A stretch of DNA of 64,000 bases from Porphyra umbilicalis (lineage: Eukaryota > Rhodophyta > Bangiophyceae > Bangiales > Bangiaceae), in the NCBI GenBank assembly GCA_002049455.2, contig KV918812.1:186001-250000 (forward strand), written 5' to 3'. Under the pieces are notes generated by a model that was not told where the DNA came from, did not search any database, and saw nothing but the letters and a program-made list of their open reading frames with translations. Numbering within the stretch: position 1 is the first letter of the stretch; each line of letters opens with the position of its first letter. Positions 43,351 to 54,712 of this stretch are shown here, piece after piece. The translations under genes were made by a program, and so were the position numbers.

Positions 43351-45468
43351 TCTCTGGCCACAGCTTGGCCGGAAAGCCATGAGAGACGGGGTGGGTGATG
43401 TCGGGGACGAGCTTGTGGAGGTTCTGGGCGCACGCGCACTCTTTCAAGCATGCCATGCGGTGCTAGACTGGGGCAGAGAGTGAGCTTCGTTTGGGGCGTA
43501 GGTGTCGATGACTACGCACAGCTGTGAAGCAATTTTTTTTCCCCTCTAGTCGATTCTCTTCTCTTTGGGCATGGTCATTATTCCTCATATTGCAGTGGCC
43601 TACATATTGCAGTGGCCTACTAGGGACACTGCCGACAGTGTCTGCCTTTTAATTTCCTGGCCGTTCCCCATGCCTCTATAGCGTCGATGGGGTTGGACAG
43701 TCCCGAGGCCGGCGGGATTGCCGATGGGCCGGCCAGCGGAATGCCAGATGGGCAGGACGGCCGTGTGGCGGACGGTCCGGACAGCGGTGTGGCCAACACG
43801 CCGGACGGCGGGGCGGCTGGCGCGCCGGACGGCGGGGCGACTGACGCGCCGGACAGCGCATCGGCTGACGCGCGGAAGGGTGGGGGGAGTCGCCGCGCGG
43901 TACGGCAGTCGCTGCACAGGCGGCAAAATACAGCGGGTGACCTACACGCGGGCTACGGGCTCCAGGAAGGCGTCCAGCGGCAGTGCCGCTGTTGGCGCCC
44001 GGCTCGGGGCGCCTGATGGCGCGAAGGCCAGGCACGGCTTGGCGGCCAAAAGGAAGCGCGGCCGCCGCCGCGTGGGCTAGCGCACCTTATTTAGAGGCGA
44101 ACAGCACCTGCTAGGAGCACGTGGAGGTGTGAGCATGCCGCGCGATGCGCGCGGTGCGCGGTGAGTGCTGTGGACAGGGCCAGGCGACGGGGGCGTGCGC
44201 CCGAGCAGAGAGCCCCGCTGAAAGAGGGTGGTTCGAGCGGACAGGCGGTCAGGGAGGTGCGGGAAAGGGAGAGGCAGAGAATGAGAACCAGCCCCCGCTG
44301 TCTTTATGCTTGACTCTCAGCGTGGTGCGCGTACAGTGGTGAGCCCCTCCCCCCTCCCCATCGACACAATGACTAGACAGAAAGGTCAGGGGACCGAGTG
44401 GCAGAATGCTATAGTCGTCGAACTACGGCGCGGAGAGCTCGTGAAGAACTCATACGCAGCAGTGCGCCAGAGCACGGAGATACTCTATATAGAAATAGTG
44501 AATGTGTTGCCAGTGGTGCTGCCTACAGGCCGCCGTTGCTAGCACGATGCGACATACGTCGCCCAGAAGGGCAGCGTAGGTCGCTATCCGCAGCCGTGGG
44601 CAGAGTGCCACATCACCCGACCCCCCCCTCCCAACAGACAATTCACAGTCGCACTGACGACGGCGCCGACGGCCGCCACCAAAAACGACACCACCGCCGC
44701 TAACCGTCACGCCACCGTTGCACGGCGCCGCTGCACATCGGCGGCCGCGGGTGCGCCACCGCCACCGCACCTGACGCCTTTGGCCGCTGGCCATGCGGCA
44801 CAGAAGTGGCCATCCTGGACTAGTTTTTCGGGCGCTCAAACAGACTTTGCGTGGCGTCACCATCACCGTCAACTGCGGTGCACGTGCCCTGCGCTCAGTT
44901 GATGCTCGAGTGACGTCCTCTGGCTCGTCCATCGCGCCACAGCTGGTCCCACAACGTAGGTGTCGCCGTCGCCTTCGGAAACGAGTCAACCCGAAGGAAA
45001 TAGAAGTCTGATCAGATGACGGCACTTTGAGCTCTTAAGACACGTGGTGACCCGAAACGTGTCTCTCTCATGACGGATGATCGCCGGAATGACTGCATAT
45101 TCACGCTAGAATGGACACGTGAACCTGATCCGTGTCATCCAGTTAAGGACGATTGAAGGACGATCGGCCGCTCAAATGACGACGACTGACGGGGGACACG
45201 CAGCGCCCTTCTCACGGTGATGCGAGATGTCTGGTTCCGTGAGTTCGGAAGGTTGCAACCACCAACGTGGCCTTCGCATTCCGCAAACCAATTTATACAG
45301 TAGCCCCCGTTCTTCATCAAATACATTGGGTCTGCCAGATCCTTTGTGGAACCCTTTCGTAAAGAGCTCGCCGTGGCTCGACACCCAATCACAGGCGTAC
45401 ACGACGACATACGTGGCGCTCTTAATTTATGTGGAACTGGCGCGATGCGGACGTTGTTGGTACCGCTC
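43351..45468. other. Spacer inside the TTA-flanked element, no convincing gene
   Basis: At 43,690-43,870 a short GGACGGCGGGGC repeat produces Asp-Gly-Gly-Ala-rich frames, and at 43,980-44,080 a basic tail (KRKRGRRRVG) is open, but no start, domain or consistent frame joins them. The rest shows nothing recognisable. Confidence 0.4.
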
Positions 45469-45978
45469 TTACGACCCCCGCCGTCCGAGCCGTCAGGCCC
45501 CTCGCCGTCCTAGTCGGCACTGTCCCCGCAGTCCACTCATTTACATCCTCCATCGTCCAACACGCCACTCCTTCCGCTGTCCGAGTCGTCGCTCTCCCGG
45601 CTGGACGAGCCGTCACTTCCGTCGCCTTCAGTGGCATGGCCTCCCTTGCCCTCGTCCAACCCAGTCTGGCCCTACGTGGCTGGACAACCGCTGTGGGGAA
45701 GAAGACGGTGGAGTCGATGACGGTGGCGTCGGCGACGGTGGGGCCCAGGACGATTGTCAGCGTCATCGGTGGAAGGACGGATGACGGTATGTTCACATCG
45801 ATGGGTGCAGTGTGCGACAAATCCGTCACGTTTTTCCAATTCCCCCTGTCTGGGCTGCATTCCAGAAGACGATCGCGAGATTTGTCGATGGTTCCCGTGG
45901 AAGTTATCGATCGCGATCCTCCCAGTTATATAGCACGTGACATATAACTGGAGCGCATATAACCGGATATTGACTGTA

Positions 45979-48900
45979 CGGGGGCTATAGTTAGCAAGGG
46001 CCCGCCACAAGAGTAGAAATGATGCTGGCCCAATGAGATGGCGTGCTTTCTCCGCGGCCGTGACGAGGGCCGGAAAGAAACGGAAGTGTTGCACAAAAGG
46101 GCGATGACTTTTGACTGGCCTCGGTCGAGGAAGCCCATCCAAGTAACTCTTTGGATGTGGATTTGGGGGGCGCTCACAGAGGTCAAAAACGCATATCCAC
46201 CAGAGTTTTGGATACGGATGGGCTTTGGATGGGGACGGATGGGGATTCTACCGGCCGTGACGATGCAGACCCCGAGAGAACGTCGTTTAATGCACAACGT
46301 CTCTCTGACGATATCTCGTTCATATCAACCCTGTCCTTGCGTCCCGTCGGATCCGCGTCGGACCGCAAAACAGTGGTGGAATCGCCGATCGGTCCGACGG
46401 GTAGCACCCCATTGTCGGACGCTACATTTGTGGCACATAAACGTCTCGCAAAGAAACTACAGAGCGGCCCGCCTTCTTCATCCCACCGACGCATATCCCC
46501 CAGCCCCCCAACTGTCTGCCTGTCTCTCCCCTGCCTGCCTCTCCCTTCGTCGCCGTCGCCGACGCCGGCGCGTTGGCCTCCCACCCCGTTTCGGCCCTCC
46601 TGTTCGCCTCCCCCGCTAACGCCCCATATAGCCTCCTGTGCAATACTCTAATTCACTTGCGGGGCAAATCAACAAGATTTCCTCAAATTGGCCGTTTTGG
46701 CCGCTCGTGAGAAAAGGGTGCAGTCTGACCACCCCTTGCAAACGGGCGACCTGGGGCACCTTGAGGCAACCGACTGCCACCTGCCAGATTCGACGGGAAC
46801 ACACCGTTCTGGGACCACTATGGAATACGGAGATCTCATCTCTTTGAGTTTGGTAATTATCAAAGCATGACGCCCATTTAACGCCCTCGAAAGAAGGGGC
46901 GTTCGGGGCGCCGTTGCCCTAATAATGCCATTCTAACGCCCTGAATAACGCCCCGAAGTATCGCCACGGGCGGTGCTCGCAACCCTGCTTCGGGGTACTC
47001 CACACCGCGCATTTGGCCGGGCTCATTGGCTGTTTGTCATCCACCCCAGGTGGACCAATCGACCGCGTCGCAATGATCCCTCGCTGAACGCCCGAATGGC
47101 CCTGCCCCGCACGCAAACCGCCGCCACAGCGCGGCCGCGCCAATGGCATCTTTCCGCTAGTGGTCACAAAGTGAGGCTTGACAGGGCGGGCTTCTCTTAC
47201 TGCGTGGGGCAGGGGTTGCCCGCTTTGGCACGCCACCGCGCTCCCGGCGCGTCCGTGCCTCACAGGCACCGTGCACATTCACAGCGCGTTGATGAAATCT
47301 CGTGTCAGGTTCCAAGGTATCTGCAACAAGGCCGAACCGTATTGCTGCTCGACCCCTTTGCGTTCAGAGAGAGATCGAAAATGAGTACATAACTCCTCTT
47401 TGCCCAATCTTTAAGGAGAAGTTCACATCCTTCGAGACATATGTTGCGAGACTCGCCGCAATGATCCCTCGGAGGTCTCGGGGAAGAAGTGGAGCAAGAC
47501 CCTGACGGAGGAAAGGATGTGACACCGGCCAGCATTGAGGATACATGCCAAAGATGCATTGAAAGACACGGTCGCTTTATTGTTGCTCGGCGCGGGCACG
47601 GGTGGCAGAGCAGACACGAAATCGATAAGAAAGCCACGGTGTGCTACAGAGTCACGCAGACATGTAGCTAACTGCACACAGCCGCAAACTCTGACAGAGC
47701 TACAGGCCACCGGACAACAGCAAGCTCACCATGTCAGCGACTCGCGGACACCACGCATGCATGTGCGTATGACACAAGTTACTCGACTTCGATGTCAGCA
47801 ACACCCATTGGTTTGCAAAGAAACAGAAGCCAAGAAAGAGGAAGCCATCGCACATATGCATGGTAAGGATACATGGGGGACGGGCGAGCGAACACGAAAA
47901 AGAAGTACGTGGTCAGTTCATCCAACCCATCCACCACCCACCCACCGCGCGCGTCACACTATCCACACTGCGCCAGTGTGGATCCCCACCCAATCGCCAC
48001 CACCACTAGTCCAGCGACTGCAAACGTCGTCCGGCCCGTCGTAGAGTGACTCCCCCCCGCCCCCGTGCGAGCTGGAGAGAATGCGTGGGATGGAGGGGAT
48101 GCAGATAAGAATACGACAGGAACGAGGGCGGTCGGCAGGAGGGTGGGCGGGGCGATCGAACAGAGGGTGGCCGGGGCTTCCGGCCAGGAGGGTGGGTGGG
48201 GCGGTCGACCAGAGGGTGGGCGGGGCGGTCCGCCAGGAGGGTGGGCCGAGCGGTCGGCCAGGAGAGCGAGCGGGGATGTTGGCAGCACTTGTGCACTTGG
48301 GCGGCAGCCAGGAGCGGGGCTGGGGGCAGCATGGCAGTCACCTGCACACATGCCGAGGGCGCGCATTGGCGCCGCCCAGCACTTCGAATTATTATTAATC
48401 GCCCCGCTATCCCCAAGCACAAGGCTTGACGTTTTCCAGCCCGCTGGTTGGCTGCCCGGTTGACCGGGGGCGCATCCTGGGTCCCCATTGGTAGCAGACT
48501 ATCATGCCAACAGGTACTGAACAAAGTCTGGCTGACACAAGCTACGACGGTGAGGCGTCCGAGCAGAGGTCTCCATGTGCCCGCAAGAATGCATACTGTG
48601 TACGCCAAGTCTGCCTTGAACTGGGTGTGAAGGGTGCCGTTTGATCGCGCAAGGAGGACCTGCCCCATGACCCTGCCAGAGCTCTGCACGGCAATGCCAG
48701 CAGCCGTCCCACTCTAGCGACACCGTTTGCGCCCCCATCCTCCCCGACCCCCTCGGCATGTATGTGCAGCCCCCCTCGCCCCCCCCCCCCTGCCAGCAGG
48801 AGAAAGGAGTGGGAGAGGACAGGAAAGGAGGCAAGCACAAGTGTCCGTGGTTGGGCGGTGCCCGCAGCTATTGGGAGTAGACGAGTACGCACATGGGTAG

Positions 48901-49514
48901 GGGTGACCAGGTGGGTGGGGTAAGAAGGTCTCTGGGGGTGTCAGAAAGCCTTCTCAGACAGAGCCTTTTAGAGATCGACACAGCGACATTTGCGAGGATG
49001 GTGTCACGAGGTTTGCTGCATGGAAAAACATTTCTCTCACGACCTCTCACGGTTCGCATATATTTTAAGTTCTCCGTGACCCAATTTGACAACGTGCTGT
49101 GTTGGTGCCGCACCGACTGAGTGAGGCGCGTTGACTGCTGAACCCCTCACCACCCTCACCCGCCGCGGTCTCCCTGGTTTCCCTGCTGAGAAGTCCCCAC
49201 CGTTTCCGTACCTGGTGCGCGGCGGCCGCACTGCGCTCCGCTTCCCAGCACCCCCCCCCCCCCTAGACCTGCCCTCGGCGCTCCTCAACGCCCACCCTCG
49301 CCGCTCTCCCACCCCCGACCCCTGCCCTGGGCGTTTCTCAACGCCCATCCCCGCCGCTACTCCCACGATCCCCGTGGCCGTCTTGAGGAGCCCGAGGTGG
49401 ACTGTGAATGCCGACCAACCATGGGTGGCCCTTCCATCTTTTTTTCCTGCCGCTCCCCCACTATTCTTGCGGCGCGGCGCGTGTTCGTCATGGACGGGCC
49501 GTCTCCCTCGCCTG
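45979..49514. other. Repeat-derived spacer without a supported gene
   Basis: Holds a diverged GGATGGGC cluster (46,130-46,250), a stretch rich in GGGCGTT/AACGCCC motifs (46,865-46,965) like the ends of the hAT-type MITE, and a G-rich minisatellite (48,110-48,280). Open frames are short and none has a domain. Confidence 0.45.
48110..48280. repeat. G-rich minisatellite
   Basis: Degenerate ~24-bp units of the form GGTGGGCGGGGCGGTCGxCCAG repeat about six times. Confidence 0.75.
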
Positions 49515-50696
49515 CTAATGCGCTGCGTACCCATGTTCTCCGCCCCTGGCAGCTCCACGTGCTTCTGTTTGCCAACCACGACGCAGCAGCCCGCTGGATG
49601 TAGGGGTGCCCGCATCGTCGTCCGAATGAGGCGCACAGGATGGGCCGCGAAGGAGTGCCGCAGACAACGACGAGACAGGGAGAGACGGGGGACCCGGAGA
49701 AGGGGACGGGGAGCGTGTGGCGCCCCGCATCGGGGACACGACACCAGCTACGGGTACGGGTGGGTACCGCGGGGGGCGGGCATCTGCTACACGGGGGGAT
49801 GGGGAGGGGGTGGGTGTGGGGGAGTCGCGGGGTTGCACAATGGCGCCATCGGCCTCATTCGATTGGTCCGCAACAACTTCACCTGGATGTGCCATTGCCG
49901 CTTGAAACGGGGCGAGGTTGCCTCGACCACGCTGTGCCTCCGTGCGCAGGTAAACCGCGAGCCACTGCATCCGAGCGCCCCACACTGTAGAGCTCGTGGC
50001 GTTCCAGCGCATCAGGCTCTCCTTGAGCGACTGCGTTGAATCGTCGGCGCCAAATCGGATGGTCCGCTCCAGGCACAGCTGCCGCAGCGTCTCCCGCGTG
50101 GTTTCCGCGCTCTGGAGCACCTGCGCAGCAACGGGAGCGACGTATGCTCGCACAGGTGCAACAGCCCGTGGCCGGTTCCTCTGCGACCACGTCACGACGC
50201 CACGGTGCAGGGTGCCCTCCAGCTCCGCAACCCCGCGCGTCGATGCCTCCTTCCCCCTCCCCCCCCTCCCCCCGTGACCTCGTCCTGGCGTAGCAGAAGA
50301 AGCGTCCGCAACTGCGTTGGCCACAGCGACGAGAGCTGCGGTGGCAGCGGCACGCCCAGCGGCACCAGCAGCCGCCATTGCTGCTGCCGCTCGACCTGCG
50401 GGCGTGTCAGCGGCTGAGGGGGGGTGTCCAGGCGCTGACGCGGTTACCTCGACACGAGCCGCTACTTCGCCATGGGGAAACACACACGCCGCCGCCCGAG
50501 CATCCGTAGCGGCTAGAGCAACCACCGGCGCCACCGGTCGCATTTCGTCCGTCGGTGTCGACGCGGCAGCAACAGAAGCCGCCGAGGCCACGCGATGGGC
50601 GGCTGCGGCCAGCGCCGCCGACGTAGAGGATGGAGCCCGTCCGTCGACATGGGACGACGAAGACTCGTCCACCCCACCAGGCATCAAACCCACCAT
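49515..50696 (-). CDS. Unknown protein, paralogue of the 53,016 gene
   Basis: 393 residues from a good ATG at 50,696 (MVGLMPGGVDESSSS). The N-terminal ~165 residues are Ala-rich and helical in character. A conserved block at ~195-290 aligns clearly with the divergent neighbour: RGVAELEGTLHRGV, ETTRETLRQLCLERTIRFGA, DSTQSLKESLMRWNA, SSTVWGARM and GRGNLAPFQAAMAHP. The spacing Leu-Cys-x-Glu-Arg-Thr-Ile then SLKxSLxRxNA is reminiscent of a SAP-type helix-extended loop-helix DNA-binding module, but the resemblance is weak. A Pro/Ser-rich C-terminus follows (TPTPSPSP, RSPSPSPGPP). No annotated family is recognised. The upstream region is shared with the plus-strand paralogue across a 2.3-kb spacer. 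Confidence 0.6.
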   Translation of the reverse strand: MVGLMPGGVDESSSSHVDGRAPSSTSAALAAAAHRVASAASVAAASTPTDEMRPVAPVVALAATDARAAACVFPHGEVAARVEVTASAPGHPPSAADTPAGRAAAAMAAAGAAGRAAATAALVAVANAVADASSATPGRGHGGRGGRGKEASTRGVAELEGTLHRGVVTWSQRNRPRAVAPVRAYVAPVAAQVLQSAETTRETLRQLCLERTIRFGADDSTQSLKESLMRWNATSSTVWGARMQWLAVYLRTEAQRGRGNLAPFQAAMAHPGEVVADQSNEADGAIVQPRDSPTPTPSPSPRVADARPPRYPPVPVAGVVSPMRGATRSPSPSPGPPSLPVSSLSAALLRGPSCAPHSDDDAGTPTSSGLLRRGWQTEARGAARGGEHGYAAH

Positions 50697-53015
50697 CTCG
50701 GGGCAGGCAGGGGCACAAAAACAACAGCAAAGCGGGGGACCACACTGGTGGCGACGTGGTGGTGGCGACGCGGTGGGGAGAGGGAACTGCAGCGTTGCGG
50801 CGGATCAGAACGCGCGAGCAAGAAAGAGGCGTGGGGCGCGTGCACGCGACCCACGCGTGAGGCCCGCAGCACCCCTCGGGAGGATGGAAAGCCGCCGAGG
50901 CAGCCGTCGCCTTCAGGTGGTGAGCAGGCCCCGAGCGCACGGTGACCCACCTGCCAGTGTCGTTTGAATTTTCCTTTTGAATGCTCACGCGCGACCAAAC
51001 CAGAAAATTTGGCCAGCGACTGGGACTGCCGCCGACTAAAGGCACATTCGGAGAGGGAATTCAATCAAGGTCTATTAGCCAATCGGATGGCCAGTTGCCA
51101 GTCGCCCCAGACTCCGGGTTGCCGAGTTCGGCAGGCACGGGGGGGGGAGGGCGGGGGGGGGGGGGAGAGTGCCCCCCCTCTCGTACCCGTGGCGACAGCG
51201 GCGCGTCTGCCCGTGGCGGCGGCGCGTCGGCTACAACGAGCGCGCGGGCGACGGCGCGGGCGACCGGCCGCTGGGGGCGGGCGAAAACGCCGCCGCGGCC
51301 GCCGTTGACTCGCCACTGGCCGGCGACGTCGCGGCGGGGGGTGCCATCGCCGACGCCGCCGCCGACGCAGCGCGCAGCGTGTCCCCCCCGTGCGTCGCTG
51401 GGCGGCCACGGCCGCGCCACGGGGGGCGGCGGGGCCGGACACGCGCACCGCACCTGCGGAAAATTGCGAGGCGATGGCGCCCCGCGCGTCGTCTGGTGGC
51501 ACGGCGCGCGGCGGCCGCTCGCCCTGGGGCTCAGTGTCGCCGTCTGTGGCGGCAGTGCTGTCCGCACCCCCTACCCCGTCGTACCTGAACCCCCCCCCCC
51601 CCCCGCACCGCGAGTGGTGATGCATCGGCGTCGTTGCCGCCGCCGTCGCTGCCACCGTCACCGTCTTCGCAGTGGCCCACGGCACCGCCGCACGGTGGCG
51701 GCGGCGGCGCGGGGCACTGCACCAGACGAGTCGAGCGGCGGGTGGTCCGCCGTCGGCGGTCCCGGCATGTCGGGTGCTTGTTGTTTCTCTGTGGCGTTTG
51801 CCTTGCCTCGGCGTTTTGGGGTTGTATGCTCCGGGGCTGTTCGTTGCGCTTCGCGCCTTCTTTTGATGGGGGAAGGTGGCTGGCGGTGCCGTGGTGTGCG
51901 ATCGACGTAGTGTAGAGACTTCGCTTCAGAGACACAGTTGTCAGTCCATACCTTCCCGTGGAGGTGTGCAATAGGCCAGTTGGTATGGCGCGTCGCCAGA
52001 GAATGATCGGATCTGAGAAACGCTCAGAGAAAGTCACAGCAGTTCACAGCAGCTCACAGCACAGAATTTAAAATTGCTGTGATCGCCGTTGCCTCCCACA
52101 GAGCCATCCAGGAGCCCTCGGCATGCAATTATATTTCAAAGCACAGTCACAGCACGGTCACAGCATGCTGTAACTTGCTGTGAAACTTGCTCGGATCCAA
52201 TCATTCTTTGGCGACGCGCCATACCTGGTTGATTTGACAGGGTGGATCTTCATCTGGCCACGTGTATGACCCGGCACCAATCGACCCATTTTTAGAGTGA
52301 AGACATTGGCACAGACGAAGCTGTTAAAATGAGGTTTCGGGAAATGTGAGCCAACCATTCGACCTGTTAACGACCACACGGCATGGGGACCTGGCCATTG
52401 CTGAGACTAACGAATGGTTTGTTATCGTACGCACATCTCGCACAGCGCGCGACACAACGCAGCTTGGGCTACACAGCGGGTCCAAACCCGTGTTCTCTAC
52501 GATCAGACAGATTCTTGCAATTTCGCGCTTTTTCCGCATCACATGTGCCTCCTATACCACACCCTGGCCTGTTGGAGTACCTCAAGACGTCCTACGATGG
52601 CATGCATGTGTCGATATCGCCGATATCTACAGTCCTATGACCACAAGCACCGTTCTCTGCACCACTGTGAGTTCAACGCTGTTCCGACTGCGCTAAGTCT
52701 TCGTACGACCAATTGTGCACTTGCACGGTAGGAGCACGTTCACAGCGCCAGCAACGATCGTCGGGAAAGTGTACGACCTATACTGGGGGCCTACTAGAAA
52801 AGGGTGCTGGCGTTTTCTAAATTCGCCCCAGTACACGATATTTGCGCTATACTGGAGGGCGATCCTTCACAGTGTGGGCTTATATCAGTATAGAAACAAG
52901 ATTCTCATTCAAGCTTCCTGGTACACACTGACACTGTGTCAACGACGTGTCTGGGGCATCAAGCTGACACGGGACGGAGTCATGTAGAGCCCTCTGAGGA
53001 CTTCTCGAGCCACGA
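50697..53015. promoter_or_regulatory. Spacer between two divergent paralogues
   Basis: A GC-rich middle part (51,130-51,770) with G- and C-runs lies between balanced-composition flanks. No domain-bearing frame was seen. It must contain the promoters of both genes. The small CACAGCA foldback lies at 52,034-52,183. Confidence 0.45.
52034..52183. mobile_element. 150-bp foldback element with CACAGCA repeats
   Basis: Begins TCACAGCAGTTCACAGCA and ends with the near reverse complement (TGCTGTAACTTGCTGTGA). Five direct CACAGCA and two inverted TGCTGTG motifs occur within it. No clear target duplication was found, so a MITE is likely but not proven. Confidence 0.55.
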
Positions 53016-54644
53016 ATGCGGTCGCCTCCCGACGCCGAGCCTGGCGAGCCAGATGAGCCCGACGTAGCGATTTATCGATTTAGCCCAGACAACCGATTGC
53101 CCACCCCTACCATCGAGACGCCGGCAGCTGCGTTTACCGCTCCGCAGCGGCTGCCTCCCCCTTCCCCCGCCGAGCGGGTGCAGTCTGCCGAGACCGCGCG
53201 CCATGCTGCGCTGTCCGCCACTGCTGCCCAAGCCACAGCCACTGCGGCGGCAGGGGCAGTTGGTCGAGCGGCGGCGGCGGCGGCGTCGCGGAGCCGTGCG
53301 GCATCTCGATGCCAAACGCGAGGCGTCGGCACCCTCGAGGCCGACCTGCACGCTGGGGTGGATGCGTGGGCGGGGGCAAGGACGAGCCACGCCCGCGACC
53401 CCTCAGTGGCCGATCCGTACCTTCTGGCGGTACCCTTGGAGCTGCTGAATAACCCGGAGACGGACCGGGCAACGCTGGTGGCACTGTGCGCCGAGAGGAC
53501 CATCTCGGCGGGCGAGAACGACTCGCTGCAGTCGCTCAAGACGAGCTTGTTGCGCTTTAACGCGTCGAGCAGCAGAGTGAACGGGGCGCGAATGCTCGCT
53601 ACGACGGTGTTCGTTCGCGGGGAGGCGCAGGCGGGGCGAGGGGTGTTGGCCGACTACCAGGCTGCTGTGGCGCACCCCGTCGGCGTGAGGATAGACGGCG
53701 CCACCAGCGCTCCGGCAGCCGACGCCCACCGCCGGCATCTCCCACAGGACAGGTGGTCTGGCGCCTTGCCGCCGTTCAGTCCCCCAGTTCTGCGTCTCCT
53801 GAAAAGGGAAGCCAAGGTGTGTGTACCCGACCGCCATTTGGCGGCCACTGGGTGTGCATCGGGCGGCGGTTGCGGCCCCCGCCATTTGGCGGCCACTGGG
53901 TGCGCATCGGGCGGCGGTTGTGGCCCCCGCCATTTGGCGGCCACTGAATGGGCATCGGGCGGCGGTTGTGGCCCCCGCCATTTGGCGGCCACTGGGTGGG
54001 CATCGGGCGGCGGGGGGTTTGCATCGGGCGGCGGTTGTGGCGGCCGTGATGACGGTCTGGGGGGAAGGGGGGTGGGGGGAGACGGCGGCGTTTCCGGCCC
54101 GCCGCCGCGGCGGAGGCCCGCCGGCGGGCGCCGCCATGGCCACCCGCGGTGGGGCGCCGTCAGGCCGCCCACGGCGGCGCCGCCGCTGGCTTCGCCCCCC
54201 CCCCCGACGGCGTGGCGCCGGGCCGGGATTGGGGCTCTGCCGACCCTGCCCCTCGCTGCCGGTGGACCTCGCCCCCGCCGGCGGGTGCGCCCCGTCGACG
54301 CTGGGCGTGTGCGCGCGTGGGGCCGGCCTGTGGCGCTCGCCCCGACGGCCGCCGCCGCCGCAGCGTCGGCATCCCCCCGCCCCACCTGGCAGCGGCGACG
54401 GGCACGCAGCGACCGCCCCGTCGGCCGATGGGGCGGGGGGCCCCGGTCGGGCGCACCCCGAGCCGCCTCCCGGACCGAGGCGTCGCGCGTGTGCGCGGGG
54501 GCGTGGCGGCAGCGGTGCGTCGCCGCCGCCGCGACGCCGACGGCGGCTCGATGGGGGCACGGCGGCGCGCCGGGCGCCGACACCGAGCGCCACGCCGACG
54601 AGGGGGATGCGGGGCTTTCATCTGGTACCCTGTGGTGTGGGTGA
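53016..54644 (+). CDS. Unknown protein, paralogue of the 49,515-50,696 gene, with Cys-containing repeats
   Basis: The frame opens at the ATG at 53,016 (MRSPPDAEPGEPDEPD). Ala-rich residues ~55-100 are followed by the conserved block shared with the divergent neighbour: RGVGTLEADLHAGV, ETDRATLVALCAERTISAGE, DSLQSLKTSLLRFNA, SSRVNGARM and GRGVLADYQAAVAHP. From residue ~270 comes a 16-residue repeat RHLAATGCASGGGCGP, four copies, encoded by an exact 48-bp tandem repeat. After ~54,050 the frame becomes Arg/Pro/Ala-rich text of the kind any GC-rich DNA gives, so the true end may be earlier or an intron may be present. Unknown function. The Cys-x5-Cys spacing of the repeats could bind metal, or be mere minisatellite expansion. 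Confidence 0.55.
   Translation: MRSPPDAEPGEPDEPDVAIYRFSPDNRLPTPTIETPAAAFTAPQRLPPPSPAERVQSAETARHAALSATAAQATATAAAGAVGRAAAAAASRSRAASRCQTRGVGTLEADLHAGVDAWAGARTSHARDPSVADPYLLAVPLELLNNPETDRATLVALCAERTISAGENDSLQSLKTSLLRFNASSSRVNGARMLATTVFVRGEAQAGRGVLADYQAAVAHPVGVRIDGATSAPAADAHRRHLPQDRWSGALPPFSPPVLRLLKREAKVCVPDRHLAATGCASGGGCGPRHLAATGCASGGGCGPRHLAATEWASGGGCGPRHLAATGWASGGGGFASGGGCGGRDDGLGGRGVGGDGGVSGPPPRRRPAGGRRHGHPRWGAVRPPTAAPPLASPPPPTAWRRAGIGALPTLPLAAGGPRPRRRVRPVDAGRVRAWGRPVALAPTAAAAAASASPRPTWQRRRARSDRPVGRWGGGPRSGAPRAASRTEASRVCAGAWRQRCVAAAATPTAARWGHGGAPGADTERHADEGDAGLSSGTLWCG
53833..54024. repeat. 48-bp coding minisatellite, four copies
   Basis: GCCATTTGGCGGCCACTG starts at 53,833, 53,881, 53,929 and 53,977, with exact 48-bp spacing, so the reading frame is kept. 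Confidence 0.95.
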
Positions 54645-54712
54645 AAATGGGGTGGAAAAAAGACAAAGAAGCTGTTTTGGTGTGGCGTAGGTGTAGGTGG
54701 CATTGTGTCTGA

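Larger units (their letters stand above)
39796..45468. mobile_element. TIR element with TTA target duplication (PIF/Harbinger-like), 5,673 bp
   Basis: Inverted ends starting GAGCGGTACCAACAACGT, about 24 bp with a 1-bp gap, between TTA at 39,793-39,795 and 45,469-45,471. The intact TTA is at 20,711-20,713. A 3-bp TTA duplication is characteristic of PIF/Harbinger elements. Inside are the hAT-type MITE of unit 3 (39,902-40,562), several other repeats and no recognisable transposase, so the element is non-autonomous or decayed. Confidence 0.75.
39365..45976. mobile_element. Complete mariner-like element interrupted by a TTA-flanked insertion
   Basis: The ends match those of 20,283-21,218 and are flanked by TA (39,363-39,364 and 45,977-45,978). 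Total 6,612 bp; subtracting the inserted 5,673 bp and one TTA leaves 936 bp, exactly the length of the uninterrupted copy. No transposase frame is present. Confidence 0.85.

Noticed and set aside
43687-44080. Possible small gene with Asp-Gly-Gly-Ala repeats and a basic tail
   Set aside because: The repeat part and the basic tail are in different frames, no domain or splice sites join them, and the region lies inside a mobile element.
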